Source of the DNA: a bacterium | GTDB taxonomy: Bacteria; Eisenbacteria; RBG-16-71-46; CAIMUX01 | DNA: 64,000 bases | Assembly (NCBI GenBank): GCA_030431975.1 | Contig: JAUIHP010000004.1 | Coordinates: forward strand, 62,001-126,000 | Direction of reading: 5' to 3' | Shown here: positions 1 through 9,052 of the stretch, one piece after another | Position numbering within the stretch: the stretch's first letter is position 1 | Layout of the letters: each line of letters starts with the position of its first letter | Position numbers and translations under genes: made by a program | The notes under the pieces: model-generated | Told to the model about the DNA's origin: nothing | The model's input: only the letters and a program-made list of their open reading frames with translations | Database searches by the model: none

Positions 1-154
1 CGGTCGCTTCGTGGTCGGGTGTGGTTCGCGATCGACGACGGCCCCGGCCGACCGTCGCGTTGGCTGACTCTTCGCGCGATGCGGGTGATGGCATGGTGGA
101 CCTCGAAACCACTACGATAGGAGGGACTCGTAGACCCGCCCGAAGGAGGAACCG

Positions 155-985
155 TTGTTTCGTCAGACCTCGATCGTATTCGCCATGGCACTAGCCGCCC
201 TCTCATTCGCATTGTCCGCTCAGGCTTCCCAAGAGGCTGAAGAACTGGAAGCGGCTTTCGACGCCGTGCTGGCTGCACATGTCCAGGACGGGTGGGTGGA
301 CTATGCCGCCCTCAAGGCCTCACCCAAAGCGTTGGACACGTGGCTCGGTCAGGTCGCAAAGGTCTCTCAGTCGGAACTCTCCGAGTGGAGCAAGAACCAT
401 CAGATCGCGTTCTACATCAACGCCTACAACGGTCATGCGTTGCGGATCGTTCGCGATCGATATCCGATCCGGGGGAAGAACTCCGAGTTTCCCGAGTCTT
501 CGATCCAGCAGATCCCGGACGTTTGGAAACTGCCGATCGACATAGCCGGCGAGACACTGAACTTGGACAAGGTGGAAAAGGAGATCGTGCTTGGAGAATT
601 GGGCACCTACAAAGCTCACTTCGGCTTTGTCTGCGCATCGGTGGGATGTCCCGCCCTCAAGAACGAAGCGTTCCACGGAGGGACGCTGGATCGTGAGCTC
701 AATCTCGCCGCCCAAGTCTTCCTGAGGAGTCCCCAGGGCGCCCAGGTTGACCGGAAAGCGAAGAAACTGCGCGTCTCCCAACTCTTCAACTGGTACGCAG
801 CGGATTTCGCGCACCTTCGCGGAACAGCGGCGACCGTTCAGCAGGTCTTTGCGGAGAGGGCACCGATCATCGAGTTCGTTGGAAGTTACCTGGAGAAGGC
901 CGATCGGGATTGGATCCGGCGCGGTAACTATGACCTCGAGTATCTGCCCTACGACTGGACCCTCAACGACATCTCGAATCGGTAG
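155..985 (+). CDS. Exported DUF547 domain protein
   Basis: This is a 276-residue protein with an N-terminal signal peptide of about 24 residues ending in AQA, so it is probably periplasmic or surface-exposed. The rest matches the DUF547 family in conserved stretches such as IAFYINAYNGHALR and FGFVCASVGCPAL. That domain occurs in bacterial exported proteins and plant proteins and has no established reaction; the Cys-x4-Cys pair around residues 167-172 is typical. The start is TTG at 155, chosen because a strong AAGGAGGA ribosome site lies four bases upstream. The gene stands alone, facing rpoZ across a terminator. No function is proposed. Confidence 0.85.
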   Translation: MFRQTSIVFAMALAALSFALSAQASQEAEELEAAFDAVLAAHVQDGWVDYAALKASPKALDTWLGQVAKVSQSELSEWSKNHQIAFYINAYNGHALRIVRDRYPIRGKNSEFPESSIQQIPDVWKLPIDIAGETLNLDKVEKEIVLGELGTYKAHFGFVCASVGCPALKNEAFHGGTLDRELNLAAQVFLRSPQGAQVDRKAKKLRVSQLFNWYAADFAHLRGTAATVQQVFAERAPIIEFVGSYLEKADRDWIRRGNYDLEYLPYDWTLNDISNR

Positions 986-1078
986 TCGTCGAAGCGGCCC
1001 CGATAGCGGGGATCTACGTTCCGGTCCCTTCTGCTGCAGATTGGAAGGGAACGGTGACCGTCGGAAACACCAGCCACG

Positions 1079-1108
1079 AAAAAGCCGGAATCGTTCTCGA
1101 TTCCGGCT
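1079..1108 (-). terminator. Intrinsic terminator of rpoZ
   Basis: A perfect 11-bp stem (1083-1093 with 1098-1108, four-base loop TTCT) is followed on the minus strand by five T residues at 1083-1079. It lies 55 bases past the rpoZ stop codon. On the plus strand there is no T-run, so it is read as serving rpoZ rather than the DUF547 gene. Confidence 0.85.
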
Positions 1109-1162
1109 GACTCTCTTCGCAAACGGTTTACGTCGAAGAAACCTGGCTTCGGGATGCGGCTC

Positions 1163-1438
1163 CTACCCGAAGAAGTAGGTGCTTTCCTTCTTCGTTTCTT
1201 CTTCGGCCGGCTTCGGCTCTTCGTAGACGATCCGGGACAGTCCCTCACGAATCCGTCCGATGGCTTCGCTCGTGACCTTGAGGTCGGGCTGAATCCCGTG
1301 GTTCCGGTAGTACTCGTTCAGGCGCTCGGCCTCGCGGGCCGCAGCGATGACGAATTCGTACTTGCTGCGGATCTCGCGGAAATCGGGCTCGGCAGCAACC
1401 TGCTCTTCCTCGATGGGAGCTCCGTTTTCTTCGTTCAT
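1163..1438 (-). CDS. rpoZ: RNA polymerase omega subunit
   Basis: A 91-residue protein that matches the omega/Rpb6 fold: the core KYEFVIAAAREAERLN is followed by KVTSEAIGRIREGLSRI, the two helices that wrap the beta-prime C-terminus. Omega assists assembly and stability of RNA polymerase. The frame is open further upstream, but ATG at 1438 is chosen because AAGGAGG precedes it by five bases and the family normally begins close to this point. The acidic N-terminal extension and Glu/Lys-rich tail are peripheral. The gene is followed by its own terminator at 1079-1108 and stands apart from the HtrA gene behind it. Confidence 0.85.
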   Translation of the reverse strand: MNEENGAPIEEEQVAAEPDFREIRSKYEFVIAAAREAERLNEYYRNHGIQPDLKVTSEAIGRIREGLSRIVYEEPKPAEEETKKESTYFFG

Positions 1439-1542
1439 CGAGTCCTCCTTCGGGATCCGGCTCAGGGATCTGGCGACAAACGGGGCCCGGCGGCGAGCCC
1501 GGCCCCGTGTCACATCACAGTAGATCGAATCCGGTACTATAG

Positions 1543-3009
1543 CTAGTCCGGCATCCTCATGGCTAGGAACAATTCGTTGCCTCCGCGGAGAACCAGGAAG
1601 AGCACCGGCTTGCCGTCTTCCTTGCCTTCCAGCTCGCGACGGAGCTGAGACTCTGAATCGATCCAGGCGCTGTCGACCTTGATGATGATGTCTCCCGAAC
1701 GAAGGTTCGCCTTCCCGGCGGGGGAGAGCGCCTTCACGTCGGTGACGAGCGCGCCCTCGACATCGCGGTCGAGCTCCAACTCCTCGCGGGTCGCGCGAGT
1801 CACGTCCTCGGCCTCGAAGCCCAAGGCGTCGAAGCTGGAGGAGGTCTTGGGCTGATCCTCACTCTCGTTGCCGGCAAAGGCATCGGGGCGCTCGGTCAGC
1901 TTCAGGGTGACGTTCCGGGTGCGCCCGTCACGGATGATCTCAACGTCGACTTCGGTGCCCGGACGCATCTTGGCGACGCGGAGCATGAGGTCGTTGACGT
2001 TCTCGACTTCCTTGGAGTTGATGCGACTGATGACATCGCCCTGCTTGATCCCGGCCCGGTCGGCGGGTTCACCCTCGACGACATCGCTGACCAAGGCACC
2101 GCGGGGACGATCGAGTCCGTAGTACTCGGCCATGACGTCGTCGAGTTCACCGATATTGACGCCGAGATAGCCGCGGGTGACTTTCCCATGGTCGATCAGA
2201 TCGCGCATTACGGTCGACGCTTCGTTGATCGGGATGGCGAAGCCGATTCCCTGGTAGCCGCCCGAGCGGGTTGCGATGGCGGTGTTGATACCGATGACCT
2301 CGCCCTCGAGATTGACAAGAGCGCCACCGGAGTTACCGGGGTTGATCGCGGCATCGGTCTGGATGAAGTTTTCGTACTGGGCCAGTCCCATACGACTGCG
2401 TCCCTTGGCACTGACGATCCCTGAGGTGATGGAGGAGGACAGCTGGAAAGGGTTACCTGCAGCCAGGACCCACTCGCCGACCTCGATGAGATCGGAATCG
2501 CCGAGTGTCGCGGCGCTGAGGTTTTCCGCGTCGACCCGGATGACCGCGAGGTCACTCTCCGGATCGCGGCCGACCAACTCAGCAGAGGCTGTTCTGCCGT
2601 CATGAAAAACGACTTCCAGCTCGTCCGCGTTGGCAACCACATGATTATTGGTCAGGATGTATCCGTCCCGGCTCACAATGACGCCGGAACCGCTACCCTG
2701 CTGATTGAACTCTTCGGGGGCGTCTTCGAAGAATCGCTGCATGAAGTCGTCACCAAAGAAGCGGCCGTTGCCTGCGGGGCGTACGACCTTGCTCGTGGTG
2801 ATGCTGACGACCGAGGGGAGAACGCGATCCGCAATCTGGACGAAGGCCCGGCTCTGGGACTTGAGGGCTTCGACCCCGTCGGCGGCGGACTGCGCGTGGG
2901 CGACCGTCACGCCGGTCGGGTCGACGCCTCGAATCCCGGCCTGATGGCCGATGACGGCGGCGCCGAGAATCGCGGTCGCGGAGACGGCGCTGATCAGGCT
3001 TCTTCTCAT
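1543..3009 (-). CDS. htrA: Do-family (DegP/DegQ/HtrA) periplasmic serine protease
   Basis: A 488-residue periplasmic quality-control protease. A signal peptide (residues about 1-40, ending AHA) precedes a trypsin-like domain with the full triad: His123 in TNNHVV, Asp153 in ESDLAVIRV and Ser227 in NPGNSGGA. Two PDZ domains follow (about 260-355 and 385-485), giving the usual Do-family length and architecture. It should degrade or refold misfolded envelope proteins. Its minus-strand start lies 20 bases from the upstream limit of the Nudix frame, so the two genes are divergent. A second, membrane-anchored HtrA is encoded at 35.4 kb. Confidence 0.95.
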   Translation of the reverse strand: MRRSLISAVSATAILGAAVIGHQAGIRGVDPTGVTVAHAQSAADGVEALKSQSRAFVQIADRVLPSVVSITTSKVVRPAGNGRFFGDDFMQRFFEDAPEEFNQQGSGSGVIVSRDGYILTNNHVVANADELEVVFHDGRTASAELVGRDPESDLAVIRVDAENLSAATLGDSDLIEVGEWVLAAGNPFQLSSSITSGIVSAKGRSRMGLAQYENFIQTDAAINPGNSGGALVNLEGEVIGINTAIATRSGGYQGIGFAIPINEASTVMRDLIDHGKVTRGYLGVNIGELDDVMAEYYGLDRPRGALVSDVVEGEPADRAGIKQGDVISRINSKEVENVNDLMLRVAKMRPGTEVDVEIIRDGRTRNVTLKLTERPDAFAGNESEDQPKTSSSFDALGFEAEDVTRATREELELDRDVEGALVTDVKALSPAGKANLRSGDIIIKVDSAWIDSESQLRRELEGKEDGKPVLFLVLRGGNELFLAMRMPD

Positions 3010-3101
3010 ATCTGTGTTTCCTCCGTGGCTTGGCTAGAGGTGGGACCTACCTGGTCACTGGAAACCCCGACTGCCGAAACCGGTTCCGGGATGCCTTTTT
3101 G

Positions 3102-3524
3102 ATGCCGGGACCCAGGATAAAGGTTGCAGTCGCGATTGTCCTTTATCGATCGGCCGCCGGAGGGACCTTTGTCCTGGTCGGACAGCGTCCACCGGATGTT
3201 CACCTCCCTTGTCTCTGGGAGTTCCCGGGCGGCAAGAATGAGCCCGGAGAGGACGGACCGGACTGCGCCGCCCGTGAGGTCGGGGAGGAGACGGCCGTGC
3301 GGGTTGCCGCAGATCGCCTCCTTCTGCGGGAGGAAGCCGACTACCCGGACAGGCTGGTGGAGCTCAGCTTCTACCTTTGCCGGTATGAGTCGGGAATCCC
3401 GCAGCCGGTCCAGTGCCAGGCGGTTCGTTGGGTCGACCCGGATCATCTGGAAGCGTACCGGTTTCCGGAGGCCAACGATCGCATCCTCCGTCTCGTCCGG
3501 GAGCTTTCGAAAGACCTCGGCTAA
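3102..3524 (+). CDS. Nudix hydrolase, MutT/8-oxo-dGTPase-like
   Basis: A 140-residue Nudix protein. The Nudix box is intact in its catalytic residues: GGKNEPGE, seven residues, then REVGEE. The glycine usually found near the end of the box (EExG) is replaced by alanine. The WEFPGG context just before the box is what MutT/MutY-associated pyrophosphohydrolases carry, so sanitation of oxidised nucleotides such as 8-oxo-dGTP is the likely role. The frame is open back to TTG at 3030. ATG at 3102 is preferred because the conserved fold begins at IKVAVAIVL, but no clear ribosome site supports either start. Confidence 0.8.
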   Translation: MPGPRIKVAVAIVLYRSAAGGTFVLVGQRPPDVHLPCLWEFPGGKNEPGEDGPDCAAREVGEETAVRVAADRLLLREEADYPDRLVELSFYLCRYESGIPQPVQCQAVRWVDPDHLEAYRFPEANDRILRLVRELSKDLG

Positions 3525-3614
3525 GCCCCCGGCCCCGGTGGCGACTGTGGGCTGTGGCTGAACCGCGAAGATCGGAGCGAGGCACCCAAAAGGCTCCGGA
3601 GTTCCGGCCCAGGA

Positions 3615-4487
3615 TCAGGAATCCATCAGGAATGCGAGGCGGTCGAGTTCATTGCCCAGCTCCCGTTTGACCTCATCGAGCATGTCGGGATCGATGTCCA
3701 AAAGCTCGAGGCAACGCGGTTCGACCCGCGGCGGTTCGGGGCGGGGGATGATCGGATCGATGGCTGCACCCAACCGGTTTCCGATGTGGACGACACCGGC
3801 CAACTCGGCTTGCGACGAGGCCTGCCAGGGTTTCTCGTAGGACATCATCGGCTCGATCAAGGCTTGGGGGATGTCCCACTTCGTGGCGAGCCAGGTTCCG
3901 ACCTCGCCGTGGGTCACTCCGACGACTTCCGCCTCGTTTTTCGGAAACACCTCGTTCCCCAGTTCCACCTCGGACAGATAGAACTGCAGCCGGTGGGGAA
4001 GGATCGCATCAATGAGGAGAAAGCCGCACTGGTGGAGCAACCCGGCGGCGAAGGCCGTCTTCCTGCAAGAGAGGCCGCGCATCTCCGCGACGACATGGGC
4101 GGCGATTCCACTGGTCAGGAAGTTTCTGGAAAGGGCGAGCCGGTCGAACGAATTGCAGACCGGAGCTTTGCCGATCAGTCCCGTCTTCACCGCGATGGCG
4201 ATGGTCAGGTTCTTCACCTCGGTCGAGCCCACGTACTTCACGGCGTCGGATACGTTCGTAACCTCGCGCATCAGTCCGTAGGCGGCCGAATTGACCAGCC
4301 GGAGCAGCGAGAGAGAAAGAGCCGCGTCGACCTGGACGATCTCGCCGATCTCTTCGGCGCCGACCTCAGGGTCGTCGACGATGCGCAGTAGGGAGACCAG
4401 AATCTCCGGAGTCGGGGGCAGGTGCTCCGTCTTGCCGAGTGCGTTCTGGACCTTTTGACGGGGAAGCTGATTGTCGGTGGTTTGCAA
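3615..4487 (-). CDS. HDOD domain signalling protein
   Basis: A protein of about 290 residues that is almost entirely one HDOD domain, a degenerate HD-like helical domain of signal-transduction proteins. The visible hallmark is LPPTPEILVSLLRIVDDPEVG, with VDAALSLSLLRLVNSAAYG and the GLLHQCGFLLID region. HDOD proteins act as non-catalytic adaptors in motility, cyclic-di-GMP and stress regulation. The start is set at TTG 4487 because a GGGAGA site lies just upstream. The frame stays open to TTG 4577, which would add 30 residues with no domain support. A second HDOD gene at 40.1 kb heads the motA-motB run. Transcription is divergent from queC across an 8-bp tandem array. Confidence 0.85.
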   Translation of the reverse strand: MQTTDNQLPRQKVQNALGKTEHLPPTPEILVSLLRIVDDPEVGAEEIGEIVQVDAALSLSLLRLVNSAAYGLMREVTNVSDAVKYVGSTEVKNLTIAIAVKTGLIGKAPVCNSFDRLALSRNFLTSGIAAHVVAEMRGLSCRKTAFAAGLLHQCGFLLIDAILPHRLQFYLSEVELGNEVFPKNEAEVVGVTHGEVGTWLATKWDIPQALIEPMMSYEKPWQASSQAELAGVVHIGNRLGAAIDPIIPRPEPPRVEPRCLELLDIDPDMLDEVKRELGNELDRLAFLMDS

Positions 4488-4585
4488 AGCCGTATCTCCC
4501 TTTCCCCAGGTTTCGGCACCTACGGAACCGAGCTGGAGGAGCGGCCGCCGTTGATTGACGGGATTCCGACACGGCAATTTTTTCC

Positions 4586-4657
4586 CGACGTGCCGACGTG
4601 CCGACGTGCCGACGTGCCGACGTGCCGACGTGCCGACGTGCCGACGTGCCGATGTGC
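4586..4657. repeat. 8-bp tandem array, nine copies
   Basis: The unit CGACGTGC is repeated nine times; the last copy carries one substitution (CGATGTGC). The unit length is not a multiple of three, so any frame through it is broken into a 24-base amino-acid repeat. It lies in the divergent gap between the HDOD gene and queC and is not part of either domain. Confidence 0.95.
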
Positions 4658-4782
4658 CGACGGCCCGACTGTGCGGCTCCGACGGTCCGACTGTGGGGCT
4701 CCGACGGCGCGACTCGCGCGCGGGGGGCTTCGGGCGAGCGGTTCTCGATTCCCGGCGTCGGGTGCTCTACAATCCTACGATT

Positions 4783-5598
4783 GTGTGCGAATCCGGAAAC
4801 AACCAAACGCCGCCTCAACGGACCACTTCGTCTGCGGGACCATCCCATTCCGAAGCGCCGTCCCCCTCGGACGAACCCGGGGCGAGGTCCGGGCGCGCCG
4901 TCGTTCTTCTCAGTGGCGGACTGGATTCCGCGACCGTGTTGGCGATTGCGCGCCGCGACCAACTCGATTGTTACGCGCTGTCCATCCGCTACGGGCAACG
5001 ACATTCGCACGAACTCGATTGCGCGCTCCAGGTGGGATCGGCATTCGGCGTGTCGGAACACCAAATCGTGGATCTGGACTTGTCCGCATTCGGCGGCTCC
5101 AGCCTCTTCGAGAGCGGTGGAGAGGTCCCGAAGGACAATCCGGAGCCGGGAGAGTCAGGGGCCATCCCATCGACCTACGTTCCCGCCCGTAACACCGTCT
5201 TCCTCTCGTTGGCCTTGGGTTGGGCCGAAGTGTTGGACGCCGACGCGGTCTATGTCGGAGTCAATGCACTCGACTACAGCGGGTATCCCGACTGTCGCCC
5301 GGAGTACCTCGAGGCGTACCAGAGAGTGGCCGACTTGGCCACGCGCCGAGGAGTCGAGGGACGGCCGATCGAGGTACGCGCGCCGCTTCTTCATCTCGGG
5401 AAGTCCGAGATCATCCGTCGCGGGCTCGAACTCGGAGTGGACTACGCGATGACGTCCAGTTGCTATGAGCCAATGTCACCGGGCTCCCCTTGCGGTCGCT
5501 GCGACGCGTGCGTCCTTCGCCGTCGTGGCTTTCAGGGAGCCGGCGCGGAGGACCCGCTTCCGTATCCTTCGCGCGAGACGACCCCGGGAGGTTCATGA
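4783..5598 (+). CDS. queC: 7-cyano-7-deazaguanine (preQ0) synthase QueC
   Basis: QueC converts 7-carboxy-7-deazaguanine to preQ0 with ammonia and ATP in queuosine/archaeosine-type base synthesis. The ATP-pyrophosphatase P-loop SGGLDSATVLAIA, the STYVPARNTVFLS stretch and the C-terminal zinc cysteines (CYEP...CGRCDAC) are all present. The start is uncertain. GTG at 4783 gives about 271 residues, some 30 more than usual, and follows a TACAAT box by about ten bases. The frame runs back into the 8-bp array, which is not credible coding sequence. The stop codon overlaps the queD start (ATGA), so the two genes are translationally coupled. QueE is not in the window. Confidence 0.92.
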   Translation: MCESGNNQTPPQRTTSSAGPSHSEAPSPSDEPGARSGRAVVLLSGGLDSATVLAIARRDQLDCYALSIRYGQRHSHELDCALQVGSAFGVSEHQIVDLDLSAFGGSSLFESGGEVPKDNPEPGESGAIPSTYVPARNTVFLSLALGWAEVLDADAVYVGVNALDYSGYPDCRPEYLEAYQRVADLATRRGVEGRPIEVRAPLLHLGKSEIIRRGLELGVDYAMTSSCYEPMSPGSPCGRCDACVLRRRGFQGAGAEDPLPYPSRETTPGGS

Positions 5599-5972
5599 TG
5601 TCGTCGGAACGGGTCAGCCTCGTCAAACAATTCGGTTTCGAGTCCGCGCACTTTCTTCCGCGCGTTCCTGAGGGGCACAAGTGCCGACGAATGCACGGAC
5701 ACAGCTTTCGCGTCGAAGTGGAAGTCACCGGTCCCATCGACCCCGAGTTTGGTTGGTTGATGGACTACGGGGAGATTTCTGCGGTGGTCAAGCCGGTGGT
5801 CGCGGAGTTGGATCACCGGCTGTTGAACGACATCCCCGGTTTGGAGAACCCGACATCCGAGGTCATCGCCGTGTGGCTTTGGGAGAGACTGGTTCCGGAC
5901 CTTCCCCAATTGTCACGGGTGTCCGTGCTCGAGACCTGTACGACGCGCTGCGATTATCGCGGCTCGAAGTAA
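5595..5972 (+). CDS. queD: 6-carboxy-5,6,7,8-tetrahydropterin synthase QueD
   Basis: A 125-residue member of the 6-pyruvoyl-tetrahydropterin synthase fold. It turns dihydroneopterin triphosphate into 6-carboxytetrahydropterin, an early step of preQ0 synthesis. The zinc-binding histidines are visible in FESAHF and CRRMHGHS, the catalytic Cys precedes the HGH pair, and the Asp-His pair is in ELDHRLLND. ATG 5595 overlaps the queC stop and follows a GGGAGG site; ATG 5598 is an equally possible start in frame. The gene completes the QueC-QueD operon. Confidence 0.93.
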   Translation: MMSSERVSLVKQFGFESAHFLPRVPEGHKCRRMHGHSFRVEVEVTGPIDPEFGWLMDYGEISAVVKPVVAELDHRLLNDIPGLENPTSEVIAVWLWERLVPDLPQLSRVSVLETCTTRCDYRGSK

Positions 5973-6038
5973 CTCCACGCGTTCGATCCACGCTCTCACG
6001 ACTGAATTCACACGTACGGGTCTGTACCGCGGCCGCGG

Positions 6039-6605
6039 CTACCGGTCGTCCCAGATTCTCTTGATCTCGCCCCAGGTGACGAGTTCCTCTTCGGCGCCGT
6101 CGTCCAGAAACTCGTCAACGACGGCCTGCATCGCCGACGGGTCATAGGCGGCCGTGTTGGCGCCTTCGCTGACGTACCGAATGTAGCCGCGAGAATCGAC
6201 GACGAGAAAGGTGTGCCACTTCACGCCGCAGGCGGACGCGAACTCGCTTCCGTTCAGGAGGAATGGGTAGCGCACGCCGGCCGAGTCCCGCAGTCGTTCC
6301 AGTTCCTCGTAGTGCCCGTCGAGAGAATCGATCGCGTAGACGGCAACATTCTGTCCGGAGTACTTCGTGACGAAGTCCGACTCGATTCGTTCGGCCAGTC
6401 CGACGCAAATGCTGCAGCCGGAGCCAAGCAGATAGATGACGGCCACGTTGCCGTCGAGGTCGGAGTCGTCATAGGAATTGCCTTCGAGGTCCATGAGCTG
6501 AAAGGACGGCAATGGATCTCCGACATCGACCAAAGCCGATGCGGAAGTTGCTACGACCAGCAGGCCCAGGATCGCTGTCATTAGGAAACGCAGGTTCGTC
6601 GTCAA
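6039..6605 (-). CDS. Exported redoxin-type thioredoxin-fold protein
   Basis: A 188-residue protein with a signal peptide (residues 1-24) followed by a thioredoxin-like fold of the AhpC/TSA-redoxin type. The motif GSGCSIC (Cys64, Cys67) sits where the active-site CxxC of such proteins is found. A third cysteine lies in EFASACGVKWH. Together with the cis-proline-like loop of the fold (HTFLVVDSRGYIRY) this suggests a periplasmic thiol reductase or peroxiredoxin-related role; the substrate cannot be told. It is divergently placed from the thioesterase gene at 6692 and convergent with queD. Confidence 0.75.
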   Translation of the reverse strand: MTTNLRFLMTAILGLLVVATSASALVDVGDPLPSFQLMDLEGNSYDDSDLDGNVAVIYLLGSGCSICVGLAERIESDFVTKYSGQNVAVYAIDSLDGHYEELERLRDSAGVRYPFLLNGSEFASACGVKWHTFLVVDSRGYIRYVSEGANTAAYDPSAMQAVVDEFLDDGAEEELVTWGEIKRIWDDR

Positions 6606-6691
6606 GGTCGCCGGACCCTCCCTTTCCTAAGAGTATAGGGACTCCGCTTCCACAGCTTCAAGGAAAGCACCGTTATGTTAGCGTCCGCAAA

Positions 6692-7123
6692 ATGAACTCT
6701 TGGCAGGACTCCCAGGTGCGCGGAATCACCCAGGTTCGCGTCTATTTTTCCGACACCGATCAAATGGGCGTGGTCTACAACGGCAACTACCTGACCTGGT
6801 TCGAGATCGGACGGACGGAGCTGATGCGCGAGCGCGGATGTGACTACGCGTCGGTCGAGGACCGGGGGATCGCCCTACCTGTGACCGAGGCCCACCTCCG
6901 AATCCGCAACCCCGCCCGCTACAATGATCTCGTCGAGATCGAGACCCGGGTCGGCCGGTTGCGTACCCGGGACCTGGCCTTCCTGTACCAGATGCGGGTC
7001 GAGGATCGGCTTCTGGCTGAGGGGGAGACGGTGCACGTCCCCGTGAACCGGGAGACGGGCCGGTCGGTTCGGCTTCCCGACTGGTTACGGGGAGAGCTGG
7101 ACGCCGGAACGAACGTGCCTTGA
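6692..7123 (+). CDS. YbgC/FadM-family acyl-CoA thioesterase
   Basis: A 143-residue single hot-dog domain. The family signature is YFSDTDQMGVVYNGNYLTWFE, containing the catalytic aspartate and the Tyr/Asn pair of the 4-hydroxybenzoyl-CoA thioesterase group. It probably hydrolyses short acyl-CoA or acyl-ACP thioesters. The start is ATG 6692; no ribosome site is seen, and a TATGTT box 18 bases upstream suggests a very short or absent leader. The stop overlaps the TTG start of the barrel gene downstream (TTGA), so the two are coupled. The genes usually found beside ybgC (tol-pal) are absent. Confidence 0.82.
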   Translation: MNSWQDSQVRGITQVRVYFSDTDQMGVVYNGNYLTWFEIGRTELMRERGCDYASVEDRGIALPVTEAHLRIRNPARYNDLVEIETRVGRLRTRDLAFLYQMRVEDRLLAEGETVHVPVNRETGRSVRLPDWLRGELDAGTNVP

Positions 7124-8865
7124 GACGGCTGCGTACGCTCCGCGCGGCGTTGCGTCTGTCTTTCGGTGCCGCGCTTGCAAAGAATGCCGTGATTTCGTTT
7201 TCGGGTGCGGCGCGCAGGATGGGTGCCGCCCTTACGGCCGGTGCCGCCCTCTCGCTCTCGGGTGCTGCGCTTTCGCTCGGTGTCGTCCTCTTGCCCTTGG
7301 GCGCTCCGCAGGCCGCTCCTCCCGAAGGTCCGGAACTCTTTCCGGTCCGGGACCGGGACGGAATCAGCGTCCGACACCTGGCTGTTTCCGGGATCTTGCC
7401 CTGGTCGGCCTGGACCCTTCGGCCCGCGACGCGGACTGAACTCTCCCGTTTCCTCGATCTTTCCGAAGACGGAACAGTCGGTGAAGGGGGCACTGACACG
7501 GCGACCGAGGACGGGACCGAGACCGGGACCGCGGCTGGGACCGCAGAACGCATAGTCACGAAACACGCGTTGGGGGTACCCGAGCGGGCGCGCCTGCAGC
7601 GAGAGTTGGCAGCGGAGCCGTGGCTGCGGTGGCCGGCCGGAGCGGGGGAGATCAGAGTTCGTCCCTACCTTTGGTTGGACGCCGCCTGGGTCGAGGACGA
7701 CGGATGGGATTGGGGGCCTCAGCCGCGGTTCGGACTGGAAGGCACGGCCCACCTCTCCGACCGCTTTGTCCTTCACCAGAACCTTTTTGCCGGTGACGTC
7801 GAGGACGGGCGAAGGTTCGGGGACGCTCTCGTCAATCACACGGACTTCCTGCTTCTTCTGGAATCGGTCTACGGCATGTACGCCTTCGATCATGGGTTCG
7901 TTCGAATGGGTCGGACCCATCACGCGTGGGGACCGGGCCGGTTCGACAACCTGCTCATTGCAAGCACCGCACCTGCGATCGACCACTTCGAGTTCGGACT
8001 CGACATTCTCCCGATTCGCTTCCGATCGATGGTGGGTGTTCTCTCTCCGGCTTCAGAAAAGAACATCGCGCTTCATCGCGTCGAGCTTTCTCTTCATCCG
8101 TCTGTGCAGATCGGACTGACCGAAGGCGCGGTGTTTCACGGATCGCCGCTCCAGCCGCTTTATGTCGTCGGCATCGTTCCGTACACGGTCGTGGAACGAC
8201 TACAGGGACAGGACGTCTTTCGAGAGGGCCCGCTCTCCGAGGTTCGTAACAACGTCATCTATCAAGGCGACGTGATCTGGAGCTTCGCCGATGGGGGAGC
8301 GGCTTGGGTGGAGTTCCTGCTCGACGATGTGGCGACCGAGAACGCCGATCAGCCCACGCGTCTCGGCTTTCTGCTGGGGGCAGAGCAAGCGGTGCCCGCG
8401 CGGCACGGGCTTTGGCGCTTCGGATTCGAAGCGTCCAAGATCTACGACTTCACCTACAGCGTTTACTACGACGACAGCAACTGGACGCACCAGGGGCGGT
8501 CTCTCGGGGCCCGCTTTGGGCCGGACTCCGAGAACGCGCGGATCTTCTGTGAGTTCAGCCCGAGCCCGAACTATTCGTTGGGCCTCGGGCTCTTGGCGAT
8601 TCGCCAAGGAGAAGGGCAACTCGGGCGACCCTGGTACCCGCTTAGCGATCCACGTTCTGAGGGCAACCCGGATTCGCCGGCGAGCGAACTGACGGGGACG
8701 GTCGAGGAGACGACGGGATTCGACCTATCGGTTCAAGCCTACCCGACGGCCTCGCTTCGGTTCGGAAGCCGACTCCGTTGGATGACGGTCGACAACGCCG
8801 AAAACGTCGAAGGCGCCCGGGATGATGCGTGGCGGTTGGACGCGTGGTTCGAATGGCATCGGTGA
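7120..8865 (+). CDS. Wzi-like outer-membrane barrel (capsule assembly family)
   Basis: A 581-residue protein with a long Ala/Leu-rich N-terminal hydrophobic stretch (residues about 15-66). A low-complexity Gly/Thr/Glu segment (about 107-150) and an extended region of alternating aromatic/polar strands follow, as in outer-membrane barrels. The motif GRTHHAWGPGRFDNLLIA followed by DHFEFGLD resembles the WGPG-containing core of the capsule-assembly Wzi family. Wzi is a lectin-like barrel that anchors capsule; here only family resemblance is claimed, as no capsule cluster is nearby. The TTG start overlaps the thioesterase stop by four bases. Another type of porin is the main alternative. Confidence 0.6.
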   Translation: MRRLRTLRAALRLSFGAALAKNAVISFSGAARRMGAALTAGAALSLSGAALSLGVVLLPLGAPQAAPPEGPELFPVRDRDGISVRHLAVSGILPWSAWTLRPATRTELSRFLDLSEDGTVGEGGTDTATEDGTETGTAAGTAERIVTKHALGVPERARLQRELAAEPWLRWPAGAGEIRVRPYLWLDAAWVEDDGWDWGPQPRFGLEGTAHLSDRFVLHQNLFAGDVEDGRRFGDALVNHTDFLLLLESVYGMYAFDHGFVRMGRTHHAWGPGRFDNLLIASTAPAIDHFEFGLDILPIRFRSMVGVLSPASEKNIALHRVELSLHPSVQIGLTEGAVFHGSPLQPLYVVGIVPYTVVERLQGQDVFREGPLSEVRNNVIYQGDVIWSFADGGAAWVEFLLDDVATENADQPTRLGFLLGAEQAVPARHGLWRFGFEASKIYDFTYSVYYDDSNWTHQGRSLGARFGPDSENARIFCEFSPSPNYSLGLGLLAIRQGEGQLGRPWYPLSDPRSEGNPDSPASELTGTVEETTGFDLSVQAYPTASLRFGSRLRWMTVDNAENVEGARDDAWRLDAWFEWHR

Positions 8866-8889
8866 TGGCCGGGTCGGCGGAGTAGGCCA

Positions 8890-9010
8890 GCGGCTTGCCA
8901 CGGTCTCGGTCGTGGCGTTATGCGGCCTACCGTGGTCTCGGGCGCGGCGTCATGCCGCTTACCGTGGTCTCGGCCGCGACGGCATGCGGCTTCCCGTGGT
9001 CGCGCGCGTA
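8890..9010. repeat. 32-bp tandem repeat, 3.8 copies
   Basis: Three full 32-base units (8890-8921, 8922-8953, 8954-8985) and a partial fourth share the core CCGTGGTCTCGG and an ending in CAT or TAT. They fill the gap between the Wzi-like gene and osmC and show no open frame of interest. Confidence 0.9.
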
Positions 9011-9052
9011 CGTCGGTGACGTTTGTTCGATTCCGCGTTCTCTTATCCGCCG

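Noticed and set aside
1-120. Open frame at the left edge of the window
   Set aside because: Forty codons ending at a TAG, with no recognisable motif; too little to support a partial gene.
4555-4782. N-terminal extension of queC through the 8-bp array
   Set aside because: It would encode a repeat of cysteine/arginine peptides with no family counterpart; QueC normally starts just before the P-loop.
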